Of a stretch of 64,000 bases of DNA, positions 17,269-28,584 are shown one piece after another. How positions within the stretch are numbered: the stretch's first letter is position 1; every line of letters begins with the position of its first letter. Under the pieces are notes generated by a model that saw nothing but the letters and a program-made list of their open reading frames with translations, searched no databases and was not told the origin of the DNA. Source of the DNA: Amphritea atlantica (GTDB taxonomy: Bacteria; Pseudomonadota; Gammaproteobacteria; Pseudomonadales; Balneatricaceae); the NCBI RefSeq assembly GCF_018860855.1, contig NZ_JAHKQE010000004.1, positions 154,567 to 218,566 on the forward strand, given 5' to 3'. The translations under genes were made by a program, and so were the position numbers.

Positions 17269-17353
17269 ATGGCGTTCATATCGGTGAGATATGTTCGCCA
17301 TCTATACATAAAACGGCTGTTCATGCCGAACATTCTGTCAGCTAATGCTGGCA
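17269..17353 (+). repeat. Two hairpins downstream of ribH
   Basis: First hairpin: ATGGCG (17269-17274) and CATATC (17277-17282) pair with GATATG (17288-17293) and CGCCAT (17296-17301) around a GGTGA loop, with a symmetric TT/TT internal loop. Second hairpin: CTGTCAGC and GCTGGCAG close a TAAT tetraloop within about 17334-17353. Neither is followed by a clear T-run. They may be mRNA 3'-end structures or parts of an unrecognised RNA. Confidence 0.55.
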
Positions 17354-17515
17354 GACCATCACTACTGGTAACTTAACGTCTACTTTTAGTCCTTAAAAAG
17401 TGAGATGTCATCCTTCCAAGACCTTTGATTAAAAAGATCTTAGACAAATCTGATAGAACCCATCAAGACAAATGTATTGGCATCGGCTATCCGTTAATGT
17501 TCAGTTCTAACAAGG

Positions 17516-17621
17516 GCGGTTTAAATCGTTATTATTCGATTTAAACCGCGCGACTAAACGGCAATCGCTCGCAAATCATTATGCTGTTACGACCTAAACA
17601 TCTAAAACGGTGTTTAGGTCG
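17516..17621. repeat. Two perfect inverted repeats in the ribH-katG intergenic region
   Basis: A 13-bp stem GCGGTTTAAATCG (17516-17528) / CGATTTAAACCGC (17537-17549) has an 8-nt loop. It is followed by an 11-bp stem CGACCTAAACA (17590-17600) / TGTTTAGGTCG (17611-17621) with a 10-nt loop. A short frame at 17581-17766 has no ribosome site and crosses the second hairpin, so I do not call a gene. The rest of 17242-18011, apart from the OxyR site, shows nothing else. Confidence 0.75.
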
Positions 17622-17882
17622 ATTTATTTTCGCCCACAAAAAGTTATGTCACCCCTCAGTTGCGTGGAAATCTTTAACCGCTCATTCAACTTATTGTCTG
17701 CTCTGTTTTTACCTGACTTTCATCGCTCGGCTTCCTCGTCAATCTTCTGTGTCTAAATTACTTTAGTGCCTTTTATCGGCTTATCCCACGAGTTACTGGT
17801 GGCGATATCGTGAAGCTTATTTCAATCTCATCGGGTTTATAGACACAGATTAAATATTTTTTAGTGATGATCATGCAATCTC

Positions 17883-17919
17883 ATAGATAAAACCTATTAT
17901 CAGTATAGGCGTAAATGGT
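17883..17919. promoter_or_regulatory. OxyR-type binding site upstream of katG
   Basis: The first half-site ATAGATAAAACCTAT (17883-17897) fits the OxyR pattern ATAGnTnnnAnCTAT at every fixed position. After exactly 7 bp, a second, partial half-site ATAGGCGTAAATGGT (17905-17919) keeps ATAG and the central A. The site lies about 95 bp before the katG start. A possible -10 element TATAAC follows at 17961-17966. Peroxide induction of katG through OxyR is therefore likely; the oxyR gene is not in this window. Confidence 0.75.
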
Positions 17920-18011
17920 TTCCCATCCTGTTAGGAATGATCAATAGTAGTGCCTGAATTTATAACATGGCTAGATAACAACGTCTTTTCATGAGAAAAG
18001 TAGGAGCTTGA

Positions 18012-20171
<2,160 letters not shown>

Positions 20172-20184
20172 TTTCAGTAATTCC

Positions 20185-20216
20185 CCCCTACGTCACTGAT
20201 CAAGGTGGCGTAGGGG
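20185..20216 (+). terminator. Hairpin terminator after katG
   Basis: CCCCTACG (20185-20192) pairs with CGTAGGGG (20209-20216), with a further CAC/GTG pairing inside the loop, 13 nt after the katG stop. The downstream T content is modest. Confidence 0.65.
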
Positions 20217-20444
20217 CTTCTGTGTTTCATTTCTCTGCCATAATGACTTCGGTAACAGGGCTATCATCCTGACGGTACTCGCTTTTGCCTACCGCTGTTG
20301 AGAAAACAGCTGGCCGATTTTAAAAGAAGTTTCCCCCCATATTGAAATCGATCTAAGGTTAGCTTGGAGTCCTCCTGATTTAAGTGAAGGCTCGGTCGAT
20401 ATGTGTATTCATTTTTAGCACCGGCAACGAATCAACCCTAGCGT

Positions 20445-21332
20445 TTATCGTTTTATATGCCGGAGGCTTTTCTCCGCCGCTTGATAACCCAGTTCAATCA
20501 TTTCGGTGGCTCGGTCAAACTCTAGCATTCGGCAGGCATTGCGGGGGATATCGACAAAATGATCGGGGGGGTAGGCCGCCAGTTTTTGTCGAGCAATGGT
20601 GCTTTGCATGGCATCAAATGCCTGATGGGCAATATCGTAGACGCCATTGTCTGGTGCGATGAGAGCGTTGTCCATATCTTTGAAACTGTCGAGAAATGCC
20701 GTTATTTTGGCCGAAAATAGATCTTTTTTCGCGCCGTCTATCTTGTTATCTAAGTTTGTTTTGCTTTTTCCATTGGGCTTGCCGCTAAGATTGACGGCGA
20801 TAGTGAGATCAGTTCTGTCATTAAAGGTCGGCGCAATAGGGACTGGGTTTAATACCCCACCATCAATAAGGTCGATACCCTTGTAACGAAAAGGCGTTAA
20901 TAATAGCGGTAGGGACATTGACGCTCGGATGCCATCAAACAGCTTGCCGGAATTAATCCATACCTCTTTTTCATTCAGGATGTCGGTGGCTACCGCGGTA
21001 TAGCTGATTGGCAGGTCTTCAATCATCACATCACCCACCAACTCAGTCAGTATGCTGATGATTTTATCACCTTTAACCAAACCGCTTCTTTTCCAAGAGA
21101 TATCCATGAAGGTGACGATATCGACTTTGCGTATCGCCTGTGACCAGGTTGAAAAGTCTTCCAGTTTTCCCGCTGCATAGACTCCACCGATAAGTGCGCC
21201 GATGGAACAACCGGAAATCGATTTGATATTAAAGCCATTTTCTTCCAGCCAGTGAATCACGCCGATATGGGCAAAACCACGGGCGCCGCCGCTGCCTAAT
21301 ACCAGTGATACGGTTGTCTGCTGAGTGGTCAT
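20445..21332 (-). CDS. Patatin-like phospholipase
   Basis: Lipid acyl hydrolase of the RssA/YlbK-like patatin group, 295 residues. The oxyanion motif GSGGARGFAHIG is followed by the nucleophile elbow GCSIG, and the catalytic Asp lies in DGGVLNPVP, completing the Ser-Asp dyad. There is no signal peptide or membrane helix, so it is probably cytoplasmic. The start at 21332 (ATG after AAGGAG) is chosen over an open frame extending to 21404. It converges with katG, and its 3' end shows no clear terminator. Substrate is unknown. Confidence 0.88.
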   Translation of the reverse strand: MTTQQTTVSLVLGSGGARGFAHIGVIHWLEENGFNIKSISGCSIGALIGGVYAAGKLEDFSTWSQAIRKVDIVTFMDISWKRSGLVKGDKIISILTELVGDVMIEDLPISYTAVATDILNEKEVWINSGKLFDGIRASMSLPLLLTPFRYKGIDLIDGGVLNPVPIAPTFNDRTDLTIAVNLSGKPNGKSKTNLDNKIDGAKKDLFSAKITAFLDSFKDMDNALIAPDNGVYDIAHQAFDAMQSTIARQKLAAYPPDHFVDIPRNACRMLEFDRATEMIELGYQAAEKSLRHIKR

Positions 21333-21595
21333 GGGGTGGTTCGGCTCCTTGTGGTAGGTGAGCGGGTCAATTGTCAGTACTTTAATTGAAGTCGTTAGAT
21401 CCACTTATAGGTCATCGACTTGTGAATACTAACCTATTAAAGAATAACAGGCCTGTCTTGGTTGAAAAACTCACCTTTTTACGCAAAACATTCCATTTTT
21501 GTTGGGCTTTTGCCGTCATTTTTAAGTTAAAGCACAGTACGGGAAATACGTGCCTATACTTAAAACCCATGCGCAAAAAATTGAGGAATGCAAAT

Positions 21596-22033
21596 ATGTC
21601 AACAAAATTGATTGTTGGTTTAGATGGGAGTGAGCCTGGTGAGCGTGCGCTGACCTATGCTAAGCATCTGTCAAAACTGATAGGCGACTGTGTGATTGAG
21701 CTAGTTTATGTCATCGAATGGTCCCCCTATAGTTTTCAAACCGCTGAAGAGAATGCCATGCGGCATAAGCGTCGTGAGCAAGAGATCAAGCTTGCTTCCG
21801 AACGGGTTATCACGCCCGCATTAGAAGCCATGAAAACAGAAGGCTTTACCGCAGGGGGACGGGTATTACACGGCGATGCTGCTGAGTTATTAAACTCTGT
21901 GGCGGTTAAAGAGAAGGCGCAACAGATTATTGTGGCACGCTCGACTGAGAGTGGGTTAGCGGCAAAGCTGTTTGGTAGTGTCACTGCAAAGCTGGTGATG
22001 AGTGCGAGTGTCCCTGTCACTGTGGTTAATTGA
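21596..22033 (+). CDS. Universal stress protein (UspA family)
   Basis: 145-residue Usp-fold protein. The N-terminal motif is KLIVGLDGSEPGERALTYA. The C-terminal ATP-loop region (ARSTESGLAAKLFGSVTAKL) is only a partial match to the G-x2-G-x9-G-S/T motif, so nucleotide binding is uncertain. The ATG at 21596 has TTGAGGA ahead; the open frame extending back to 21386 is non-coding in look. The next gene, an amino acid:sodium symporter, starts 9 nt after its stop, so the two are co-transcribed. Usp genes paired with transporters often modulate them; that is inference here. Confidence 0.87.
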   Translation: MSTKLIVGLDGSEPGERALTYAKHLSKLIGDCVIELVYVIEWSPYSFQTAEENAMRHKRREQEIKLASERVITPALEAMKTEGFTAGGRVLHGDAAELLNSVAVKEKAQQIIVARSTESGLAAKLFGSVTAKLVMSASVPVTVVN

Positions 22034-22042
22034 GGTTGTCTT

Positions 22043-23596
22043 ATGCATATTAAAAAAATAATAAGTAGCGCATTTATCTCTTTGTTTCTGTGTTTCTCTA
22101 GCGCATCGGCACTGGCCGAAGAGGGGAGTATTGATCAGACGGTGAATGAGGTCTTTGCTTCGGCGACGGGTTGGTTTGTCAACCTGATCTTTGCGCCGTT
22201 ACCCGGCACGACGTTTCCATGGATCGTTCTCTGGTTGGTCACCGGAGCCACGGTTTTTACTGTCTATTTTGGTTTTATTCAATTTCGGGCCGTACGTCAT
22301 TCGGTCGAATTAATTAAGGGTGATTACTCTGATCCCGATGATGCCGGTGAGGTGTCTCATTTTCAGGCGTTGGCGACGGCGCTCTCCGGTACGGTTGGTT
22401 TAGGTAACATCGCGGGTGTTGCTGTGGCCGTGAGTATTGGTGGTCCCGGTGCAACCTTCTGGATGATTTTAGCTGGTTTGATGGGGATGGCCTCGAAGTT
22501 TACTGAGTGTTCTCTCGCGGTGAAATACCGAAATGAGTATGCCGACGGTACCGTCTCTGGTGGCCCGATGTATTACATCTCGAAAGGCTTTAAAGAGAAA
22601 GGGCTTCCGGGGGGCGGCATACTGGCGGTATTGTTCTCGATCTTTTGTATTCTGGGCGCACTTGGCGGCGGTAATATGTTTCAGGCCAATCAGGCGCATG
22701 CCCAGATCAGTAGTATTGTCGGTGATTACCCCGGCTGGATCACCGGTGTGATTTTTGCCATTATCGTTTTTGCTGTGATTGTCGGTGGTATTAAGTCGAT
22801 CGCTAATGTGACCGAAAAAGTGGTGCCATTGATGGGCATTCTTTATGTGCTGGCTTCTCTGGTTATTATCCTAATGAACCTCGATAAAGTCGGTTGGGCC
22901 TTTGGTCAGATTTTTGAAGGAGCCTTTACCGGACTCGGGATTGCCGGTGGTTTTGTCGGTGCATTGATTCAAGGGTTTAAACGGGCGGCGTTCTCAAACG
23001 AGGCCGGTGTTGGTTCGGCGGCGATTGCTCACTCGGCCGTGCGGACGAAAGAGCCGATTACGGAAGGGTTTGTTTCGCTGCTGGAGCCATTTATCGATAC
23101 GGTGGTGATCTGTACGATGACGGCGCTGGTGATCATTATTACCGGTCAGTTAACCACGGACCCAACCACAGGGCTATATCTGGTGGGTGAAAGCGGTCGC
23201 ATTATTACTGCCGATGGCTCTTCGGGTGTTGCCTTGACGTCAGCTGCATTTGGCTCGGCTTTCAGTTGGTTCCCTTATGTGCTGGCGGTTGCGGTCGTGT
23301 TGTTTGCGTTCTCAACCATGATTAGCTGGTCTTACTACGGTCTGAAGGCTTGGACCTATCTCTTTGGTGAAGGAAAAACGACCGAGTTAGTCTTTAAAGT
23401 CATCTTCTGCCTGTTTGTCATTATTGGCGCAGCAGCCAATCTGGGCCCCGTTATCGATTTCTCCGATGCCTCTATCTTTGCCATGGCGGTGGTCAATATC
23501 ATCGGCCTGTACTTCTTGATGAGTGTGGTTAAAGTCGATCTGAAATCATACCTGTCACGTTTGAAGTCCGGTGAAATTAAAAAATTCAAAAACTGA
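22043..23596 (+). CDS. Sodium:alanine symporter (AGCS family)
   Basis: Secondary transporter of 517 residues that imports alanine or glycine with Na+. An N-terminal signal-like segment (about residues 5-25) precedes about 11 membrane helices. Family hallmarks include the segment ALSGTVGLGNIAGVAVAVSIGGPGA, written here in part, with the conserved GLGNI, plus GGPMYYISKG and RAAFSNEAGVGSAAIAHSAV. The length is normal for AGCS proteins. It forms an operon with the upstream UspA gene and is closed by a strong terminator. Confidence 0.93.
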   Translation: MHIKKIISSAFISLFLCFSSASALAEEGSIDQTVNEVFASATGWFVNLIFAPLPGTTFPWIVLWLVTGATVFTVYFGFIQFRAVRHSVELIKGDYSDPDDAGEVSHFQALATALSGTVGLGNIAGVAVAVSIGGPGATFWMILAGLMGMASKFTECSLAVKYRNEYADGTVSGGPMYYISKGFKEKGLPGGGILAVLFSIFCILGALGGGNMFQANQAHAQISSIVGDYPGWITGVIFAIIVFAVIVGGIKSIANVTEKVVPLMGILYVLASLVIILMNLDKVGWAFGQIFEGAFTGLGIAGGFVGALIQGFKRAAFSNEAGVGSAAIAHSAVRTKEPITEGFVSLLEPFIDTVVICTMTALVIIITGQLTTDPTTGLYLVGESGRIITADGSSGVALTSAAFGSAFSWFPYVLAVAVVLFAFSTMISWSYYGLKAWTYLFGEGKTTELVFKVIFCLFVIIGAAANLGPVIDFSDASIFAMAVVNIIGLYFLMSVVKVDLKSYLSRLKSGEIKKFKN

Positions 23597-23626
23597 TTAC
23601 CAGCGCGGTTATTGGCGCTAAACCTA

Positions 23627-23663
23627 ACGGGGTAAAAGAGGTTATTCTTTTACCCCGTTTTTT
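23627..23663 (+). terminator. Intrinsic terminator
   Basis: Perfect 13-bp stem ACGGGGTAAAAGA (23627-23639) / TCTTTTACCCCGT (23646-23658) followed by a T-run, 30 nt after the symporter stop. It also insulates the riboswitch that follows. Confidence 0.93.
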
Positions 23664-23748
23664 ATGGTTTAGCGTCAAGGGTGCTTATTTGCCTTTAAAA
23701 AATAATCACGGAGGTTTAAAGTTAGATCGTAATTTTACATAAATCGAA

Positions 23749-23905
23749 CTTCGGGGCGGGGCGAAATTCCCCACCGGCGGTGATTTTGATGGGCTATCCT
23801 GTCAAACAGCCCGCGAGCGCTTAATGTGATTGATTCAATCATATTAAGGTCAGCAGATCTGGTGAGATACCAGAGCCGACGGTCATAGTCCGGATGATAG
23901 AAGAT
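23749..23905 (+). ncRNA. FMN riboswitch (RFN element) controlling an EamA transporter
   Basis: Second copy of the aptamer, with all conserved blocks: GGGGCGGGGCGAAATTCCCC, ACCGGCGGTGAT, GCCCGCGAGCG, GGTCAGCAGATCTGGTGAGA, ACCAGAGCCGACGG and ATAGTCCGGATGATAG. The variable stem (TGTGATTGATTCAATCATA region) differs from that of the ribH copy, so the two are not a recent duplication. The transporter ATG lies about 130 bp downstream. I see no clear T-run terminator between them. Confidence 0.95.
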
Positions 23906-24036
23906 CGACCAGTCTGTAGCAGTCTCTGAACTATTCAGCGATGGCTTTGTTGTGTTTGGCTGCGTTTAAGCCAATGACACAGGCGGGTACATTCGTTTTC
24001 ATCACCCCTGGCATCTTATTTTGGGAGAAACCAAAG

Positions 24037-24972
24037 ATGGCAGGCACATGTTTTATCATGATCGCATGTTTTACCTGGGCACTGGATACATTAATTCGTT
24101 ATCCCTTATTGGGGGCGGGTTATGCCACACTACAAATCGTTTTAATCGAACACCTCACACTGGTGCTGTTGGTCAGCCCGATGCTGTGGCGCTATCGCCA
24201 TGTCTTTCGTCATTTATCAATAAATAGCTTTTTGTGCCTGTTTTTTATTGGCGGGGTCGGTTCTGCACTTGGTACTTTAGCTTTTACCGAAGCGTTTCAT
24301 TATCTGAATCCAACGGTGGTGATTTTATTGCAAAAGCTACAACCTCTGGTGGCTATCGTGCTCGCCTATGCTTGTTTAAATGAGCGCATCGAAGGATCGT
24401 TTGTTCGCTGGGCGATAGTGATTTTATCCGGCAGTTTGGTGATGTTGTGGCCTGATATTCAGTCGTTGGCTGAGGTGCAGTGGCACTATGCTAACGACAG
24501 TTTGAGTGTTTTAACCGGCTATGGTTATACGCTCTTGGCTGTGCTGGCGTGGGGGGCCGCTACGGTATGTGGTAAGTATCTTTCTCAGCAGCAGATGCAT
24601 CCCAGTGCGATTATGTCAGGCCGTTTTATGGCGGGATTGTGTGTTTTATTACCTTTAGCCCTACTGCAACCGGATAGTTTAATGCCGATGTCACCGGTGG
24701 ATTTAAGCTTAGCGATAGCCATGGCGTTATTGAGCGGATTGATTGGAATGCGTTTTTATTATCAGGGCTTGAAAACAATACCGGCACACATGGCAACCTT
24801 GGCAGAACTCTCTTTTCCCGTGTTTGCGGCGGCGGTCAACTGGTTTGTACTTGGAATGGGGTTAACGCATTATCAGATTATCGGTGGACTTATGCTGATG
24901 TTAGGCAATTTTGGTTTGCGGCTGAAAGCGTTGCAACGCAGCGATCCAAGCCCTGTGGTTTATCAGTCTTAA
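24037..24972 (+). CDS. EamA/DMT-family transporter, probable riboflavin importer (RibN-like)
   Basis: Ten-helix drug/metabolite transporter of 311 residues built from two EamA repeats. The first repeat is about residues 5-140. The second, with WGAATVCGKYLSQQQMHP, covers about 165-300. I chose the ATG at 24037, which has GGGAG at 24023-24027; the frame is open back to 23941 but that part reads as riboswitch expression platform. Family membership gives only a small-molecule transporter. The FMN riboswitch directly in front makes riboflavin the likely cargo, as for the EamA-type importer RibN. Paired with a riboswitch-controlled ribH2, it suggests coordinated import and synthesis. Confidence 0.85.
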   Translation: MAGTCFIMIACFTWALDTLIRYPLLGAGYATLQIVLIEHLTLVLLVSPMLWRYRHVFRHLSINSFLCLFFIGGVGSALGTLAFTEAFHYLNPTVVILLQKLQPLVAIVLAYACLNERIEGSFVRWAIVILSGSLVMLWPDIQSLAEVQWHYANDSLSVLTGYGYTLLAVLAWGAATVCGKYLSQQQMHPSAIMSGRFMAGLCVLLPLALLQPDSLMPMSPVDLSLAIAMALLSGLIGMRFYYQGLKTIPAHMATLAELSFPVFAAAVNWFVLGMGLTHYQIIGGLMLMLGNFGLRLKALQRSDPSPVVYQS

Positions 24973-24986
24973 TCGCTGTTTTAACG

Positions 24987-25007
24987 GCCTAACAACGATT
25001 GTTAGGC
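24987..25007 (+). terminator. Short hairpin after the EamA gene
   Basis: GCCTAACA (24987-24994) pairs with TGTTAGGC (25000-25007) around a 5-nt loop, 14 nt after the stop; only a short T-stretch follows. Confidence 0.55.
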
Positions 25008-25135
25008 TGTTTCGCACATTTTTTGTCAGGTATATTGGTTTATATGTCCGAGTTTTATTAATACGTTTTTATGAGAAGCTCTATTTATACGTTCTATTCA
25101 CAGATTCTATTTAAAGATTCTATTTAGGAGTCACT

Positions 25136-26962
25136 ATGCACAGTGTTATTGAGCAAGTAACTGCCCGAATTATTGAGCGGAGTCGGAACAGTCGAGCGGC
25201 GTATGTGCGCCAGATGCAGGATGCACAAGAGCAAGGCGTGCATCGTGCACAATTATCCTGTGGCAATTTAGCACACGGATTTGCCGCCTGTGGTAGCGAA
25301 GATAAGCAGGCGCTTAAATTAACCAATGCGGTGAATGTGGGGATTATTTCCGCGTATAACGACATGTTGTCCGCCCATCAGCCGTTCGAGACGTTTCCAG
25401 ATACTATTCGTCAGGCGGTGCATGAGATGGGCTCGGTGGCTCAGTTTGCGGCGGGTGTGCCAGCGATGTGTGACGGTGTGACGCAGGGGCAACCGGGTAT
25501 GGAGTTGAGCCTGTTTAGTCGAGATGTTATCGCGATGGCCGCGGCAGTGGGGTTGTCCCACAATATGTTTGATGCGGCATTGTATCTAGGCGTATGCGAT
25601 AAAATTGTGCCAGGTTTACTCATTGGCGCACTGCGGTTTGGTCATCTACCAACACTGTTTGTGCCTGCCGGCCCTATGCCGAGTGGTTTGCCGAATAAAG
25701 AGAAAGCCAAGATTCGCCAGTTATATGCCGAAGGCAAGGTGGATAGAGACGCTTTATTGCAGTGTGAATCGGACTCTTATCATAGTGCAGGCACTTGCAC
25801 GTTTTATGGCACGGCTAACAGTAATCAGATGATTGTTGAAGTGATGGGGCTACATCTGCCGGGGTCCTCTTTTGTTAACCCAGGCACAACGATGCGGGAA
25901 GCCCTGACCCGAGAAGCCGCACAGCAGGTGGTGCGCCTGACCGATCAGAGTGGCGACTTCACGCCGTTGTACCAGATTGTCGATGAACGCGCGTTGGTGA
26001 ATGCACTCGTGGCTTTGCTTGCGACCGGTGGATCGACCAATCATACCCTGCATCTGATCGCGATTGCCCGTGCAGCAGGCATTATTATCAACTGGAATGA
26101 TTTTTCCGATCTATCGGCGGTGGTGCCGTTATTGGCGAAGGTCTACCCCAATGGAGAGGCGGATATCAATCACTTTCAGGCGGCTGGAGGAGTGGCCTAT
26201 CTGGTGCGTGAACTGTTGTCGGGGGGATTATTACATGAAGATGTGATGACGGTAGTTGGGCGTGGATTGTCACGCTATACCCAAGAGCCCTTTGTTGAAA
26301 ATGATAAACTGGTTTGGCGCGAGGGAACCCAAACATCCCTCGATAAAGCGGTTTTAAGCACCGTTGCTAAGCCTTTTAGTGTCGATGGTGGCTTGAAACT
26401 GATGCAAGGCAACTTAGGTCGTGGTGTGATTAAAGTCTCTGCAGTGGCGCCGGAGAATCAGATAGTTGAAGCCCCTGCGGTAGTTTTTGACGATCAAGAT
26501 GATGTTAAGGCGGCGTTTGAGTCCGGATCGTTGAATCGAGACTTTGTTGCGGTAGTGCGTTATCAGGGGCCAAAGGCTAATGGAATGCCGGAGCTACACA
26601 AGCTCACGCCTTACTTAGGTACGTTGCAAGACCGGGGCTTTAAGGTGGCTTTGGTGACCGATGGTCGTATGTCCGGTGCTTCGGGTAAAGTGCCTGCGGC
26701 GATTCATGTCTGGCCGGAAGCGAGTCTTGGCGGTCCGTTAGCTCAGGTGGCCGACGGCGATATGATTCGAGTCGACGCCCGTAGTGGTGTGCTTCAATTA
26801 ATGGCTGATGATGATACTTGGCTATCCCGTGGGCAGGAAAAACCCTCCGCTGCAGCAAGGCATCATCAGGGGATGGGTCGTGAACTGTTTGCCCCGATGC
26901 GTGAGCAGGTCAATTGCGCCGAACAGGGGGCCAGCGTATTTAGCTTTACGGGGATAGATTGA
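25136..26962 (+). CDS. edd: 6-phosphogluconate dehydratase
   Basis: First committed enzyme of the Entner-Doudoroff pathway; dehydrates 6-phosphogluconate to KDPG. The 608-residue protein has both IlvD/Edd signatures ([13 protein letters not shown] and [19 protein letters not shown]) and the cysteines expected to hold the iron-sulfur cluster, including those in MCDGVTQG and SAGTCTFYG. The length is normal for Edd (about 605). The ATG follows TAGGAG. Just upstream, AGATTCTATTTA is repeated in tandem (25102-25113 and 25115-25126). The partner eda, pgl and zwf genes lie on the opposite strand 1.6-4.5 kb away, so the pathway is clustered but not one operon. Confidence 0.96.
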   Translation: MHSVIEQVTARIIERSRNSRAAYVRQMQDAQEQGVHRAQLSCGNLAHGFAACGSEDKQALKLTNAVNVGIISAYNDMLSAHQPFETFPDTIRQAVHEMGSVAQFAAGVPAMCDGVTQGQPGMELSLFSRDVIAMAAAVGLSHNMFDAALYLGVCDKIVPGLLIGALRFGHLPTLFVPAGPMPSGLPNKEKAKIRQLYAEGKVDRDALLQCESDSYHSAGTCTFYGTANSNQMIVEVMGLHLPGSSFVNPGTTMREALTREAAQQVVRLTDQSGDFTPLYQIVDERALVNALVALLATGGSTNHTLHLIAIARAAGIIINWNDFSDLSAVVPLLAKVYPNGEADINHFQAAGGVAYLVRELLSGGLLHEDVMTVVGRGLSRYTQEPFVENDKLVWREGTQTSLDKAVLSTVAKPFSVDGGLKLMQGNLGRGVIKVSAVAPENQIVEAPAVVFDDQDDVKAAFESGSLNRDFVAVVRYQGPKANGMPELHKLTPYLGTLQDRGFKVALVTDGRMSGASGKVPAAIHVWPEASLGGPLAQVADGDMIRVDARSGVLQLMADDDTWLSRGQEKPSAAARHHQGMGRELFAPMREQVNCAEQGASVFSFTGID

Positions 26963-27053
26963 ACTGCCATCAATTCTGCCTATTAAAAAGTTAGGGCAAA
27001 AATAGGCAAAAAAATAGCACAGCGGAACATAATAAGAGGCGAGGAAGGTTTTG

Positions 27054-27968
27054 ATGGGCGAGCAACAGTGGCAGGGTGATCTTCAACAGATGATCTCAGG
27101 TTATGACGAGGGGCGGACTGATCTGCAATGGCAGGGTTATGATCTCTGTGTGTTTAAGCAGTGCTGGGGTGAGCTGGTGATTGCGCTGGATGGCGGTCAG
27201 GTGCTGTTGTTTCGTCCGCTTGGTGAACAGCCATTACTCTGGTTAAGTGACAAACCGGTGCCTGCGCCAGGGGCTATTCGTGGCGGTGTGCCGGTTTGTT
27301 GGCCTTGGTTTGCTGAACATGTTGATGACGCTTCTCAGCCAAAGCACGGTGTTGCCAGAACCGCCCGCTGGACATTGGACAGTGCTGAGATGGATGCTCA
27401 AGGAGGCCACTGGCGATTGACGCCGCAGTCATCACTTTGGGATGGTTTGACCCTTGGCCTTGATGTGAGTGTTGCGCAGGGAAGGCTTAGTCTGTCATTA
27501 ATCTCACACAATATATCTGACCAGCCAATCGCAATGACACAGGCGCTGCACAGTTATTTTGCCGTGTCAGATCGTGCTCGGGTCGAGTTGCAAGGCGTCG
27601 ATGGTCTACTCCTTCGCGATAAGTTAAAAGGAATGCAGGAGCGGCGGCATAGCGGCATCGTTGAGTTTCCAGTGGAAACCGATGTTATTTTTCAACATGA
27701 AGGTGCTACCGAAGTGATGCTGGTCGATCATGGTTGGCAGCGTGTAATCGGTATTCACAAGGAGGGTGGCAATTCTACGGTGGTCTGGAATCCCGGTGAT
27801 TCCGCTGCCACGATGCCGGATGTGGGGATGGACCAGGTTTCTCGCTTTGTCTGCGTTGAAGCGGCCCAAACCCGTTTTTATGATCATCGGTGGATAGCGG
27901 CGGGTGAAACTCAGAGGTTAACAACCACGTTTGAGTTGTTACCTTACCCAGATAAATCCGCTGACTGA
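27054..27968 (+). CDS. D-hexose-6-phosphate mutarotase (aldose 1-epimerase family)
   Basis: YeaD-like epimerase of 304 residues that interconverts alpha and beta anomers of glucose-6-phosphate, feeding Zwf. It has the galactose-mutarotase fold motifs: GGVPVCWPWFAEH near residue 80, QALHSYFAVSD, and VWNPGDSAATMPDVG. The ATG at 27054 has GAGGAAGG ahead; a TTG at 27051 is also in frame. It lies 91 bp after edd on the same strand and fits functionally with the neighbouring zwf-pgl-eda group. Confidence 0.9.
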   Translation: MGEQQWQGDLQQMISGYDEGRTDLQWQGYDLCVFKQCWGELVIALDGGQVLLFRPLGEQPLLWLSDKPVPAPGAIRGGVPVCWPWFAEHVDDASQPKHGVARTARWTLDSAEMDAQGGHWRLTPQSSLWDGLTLGLDVSVAQGRLSLSLISHNISDQPIAMTQALHSYFAVSDRARVELQGVDGLLLRDKLKGMQERRHSGIVEFPVETDVIFQHEGATEVMLVDHGWQRVIGIHKEGGNSTVVWNPGDSAATMPDVGMDQVSRFVCVEAAQTRFYDHRWIAAGETQRLTTTFELLPYPDKSAD

Positions 27969-28035
27969 ATGGGTCAGGTTGATTATCTGGGTTTAATTAA
28001 GACAGCAGTAGATTTTAGTGTGAGGCGAAAGGAGA

Positions 28036-28512
28036 TTATGGCGCTGTTTTCCCCAACCGTTTTTCTAGGTAGCGTTCATAATCCGGTACTTTGTAAGGGT
28101 GCAATTCGTTTAATAGCGGTGAGCTGATCATAAAGTCGGCGGTACTTCGATTGCAGGCGACGGCGACATTCCAGACAGCGGCGACGCGGAGCAGGGCTTT
28201 GACATCGGGATCGTGGGGCATCGGCTCGTACGGATCCCAAAAAAAGATAATGATATCTAATTTCTGTTCGGTCAGCATGGCGCCGATCTGTTGATCCCCA
28301 CCGAGTGGACCGCTAATCAGTTTGGTGATTGGGGTTTGTAATGTGTTTTCTAGCAGATGACCGGTGGTGCCAGTGGCAAACAGTTTATGTTGCTTCAGGG
28401 TCGTGAGGTTTTTACCCGTCCAATCGAGCAGATCCTGCTTCATATTATCGTGGGCGATAAGCGCGATGCGTTTTTGTACCGGCATCGCTATCTGCTTCAT
28501 GTCTATATCCAT
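28036..28512 (-). CDS. mgsA: Methylglyoxal synthase
   Basis: Converts dihydroxyacetone phosphate to methylglyoxal and phosphate. The 158-residue protein has the phosphate-binding ATGTTG motif, the catalytic-Asp segment GPLGGDQQIGAM, and FFWDPYEPMPHDPDVKALLR, all close to E. coli MgsA. It lies 72 bp downstream of eda on the same strand. Its presence beside the ED genes suggests an overflow valve when phosphate is short or triose phosphates accumulate; that is inference. The start could be the ATG at 28512 or the one at 28500. Confidence 0.95.
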   Translation of the reverse strand: MDIDMKQIAMPVQKRIALIAHDNMKQDLLDWTGKNLTTLKQHKLFATGTTGHLLENTLQTPITKLISGPLGGDQQIGAMLTEQKLDIIIFFWDPYEPMPHDPDVKALLRVAAVWNVAVACNRSTADFMISSPLLNELHPYKVPDYERYLEKRLGKTAP

Positions 28513-28584
28513 ATCGGTTGCCTTGTTACGTTTTACGGGTCGGTATTGGGCTTAATTTTAATACCAAAGAGTCAATAATATTAC

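Noticed and set aside
17581..17766. 61-codon frame in the ribH-katG gap
   Set aside because: No ribosome site, crosses an 11-bp hairpin, and the composition does not look coding.
23941..24036. N-terminal extension of the EamA transporter
   Set aside because: The added 32 residues include part of the riboswitch leader; the ATG at 24037 has a good ribosome site and gives the normal family start.
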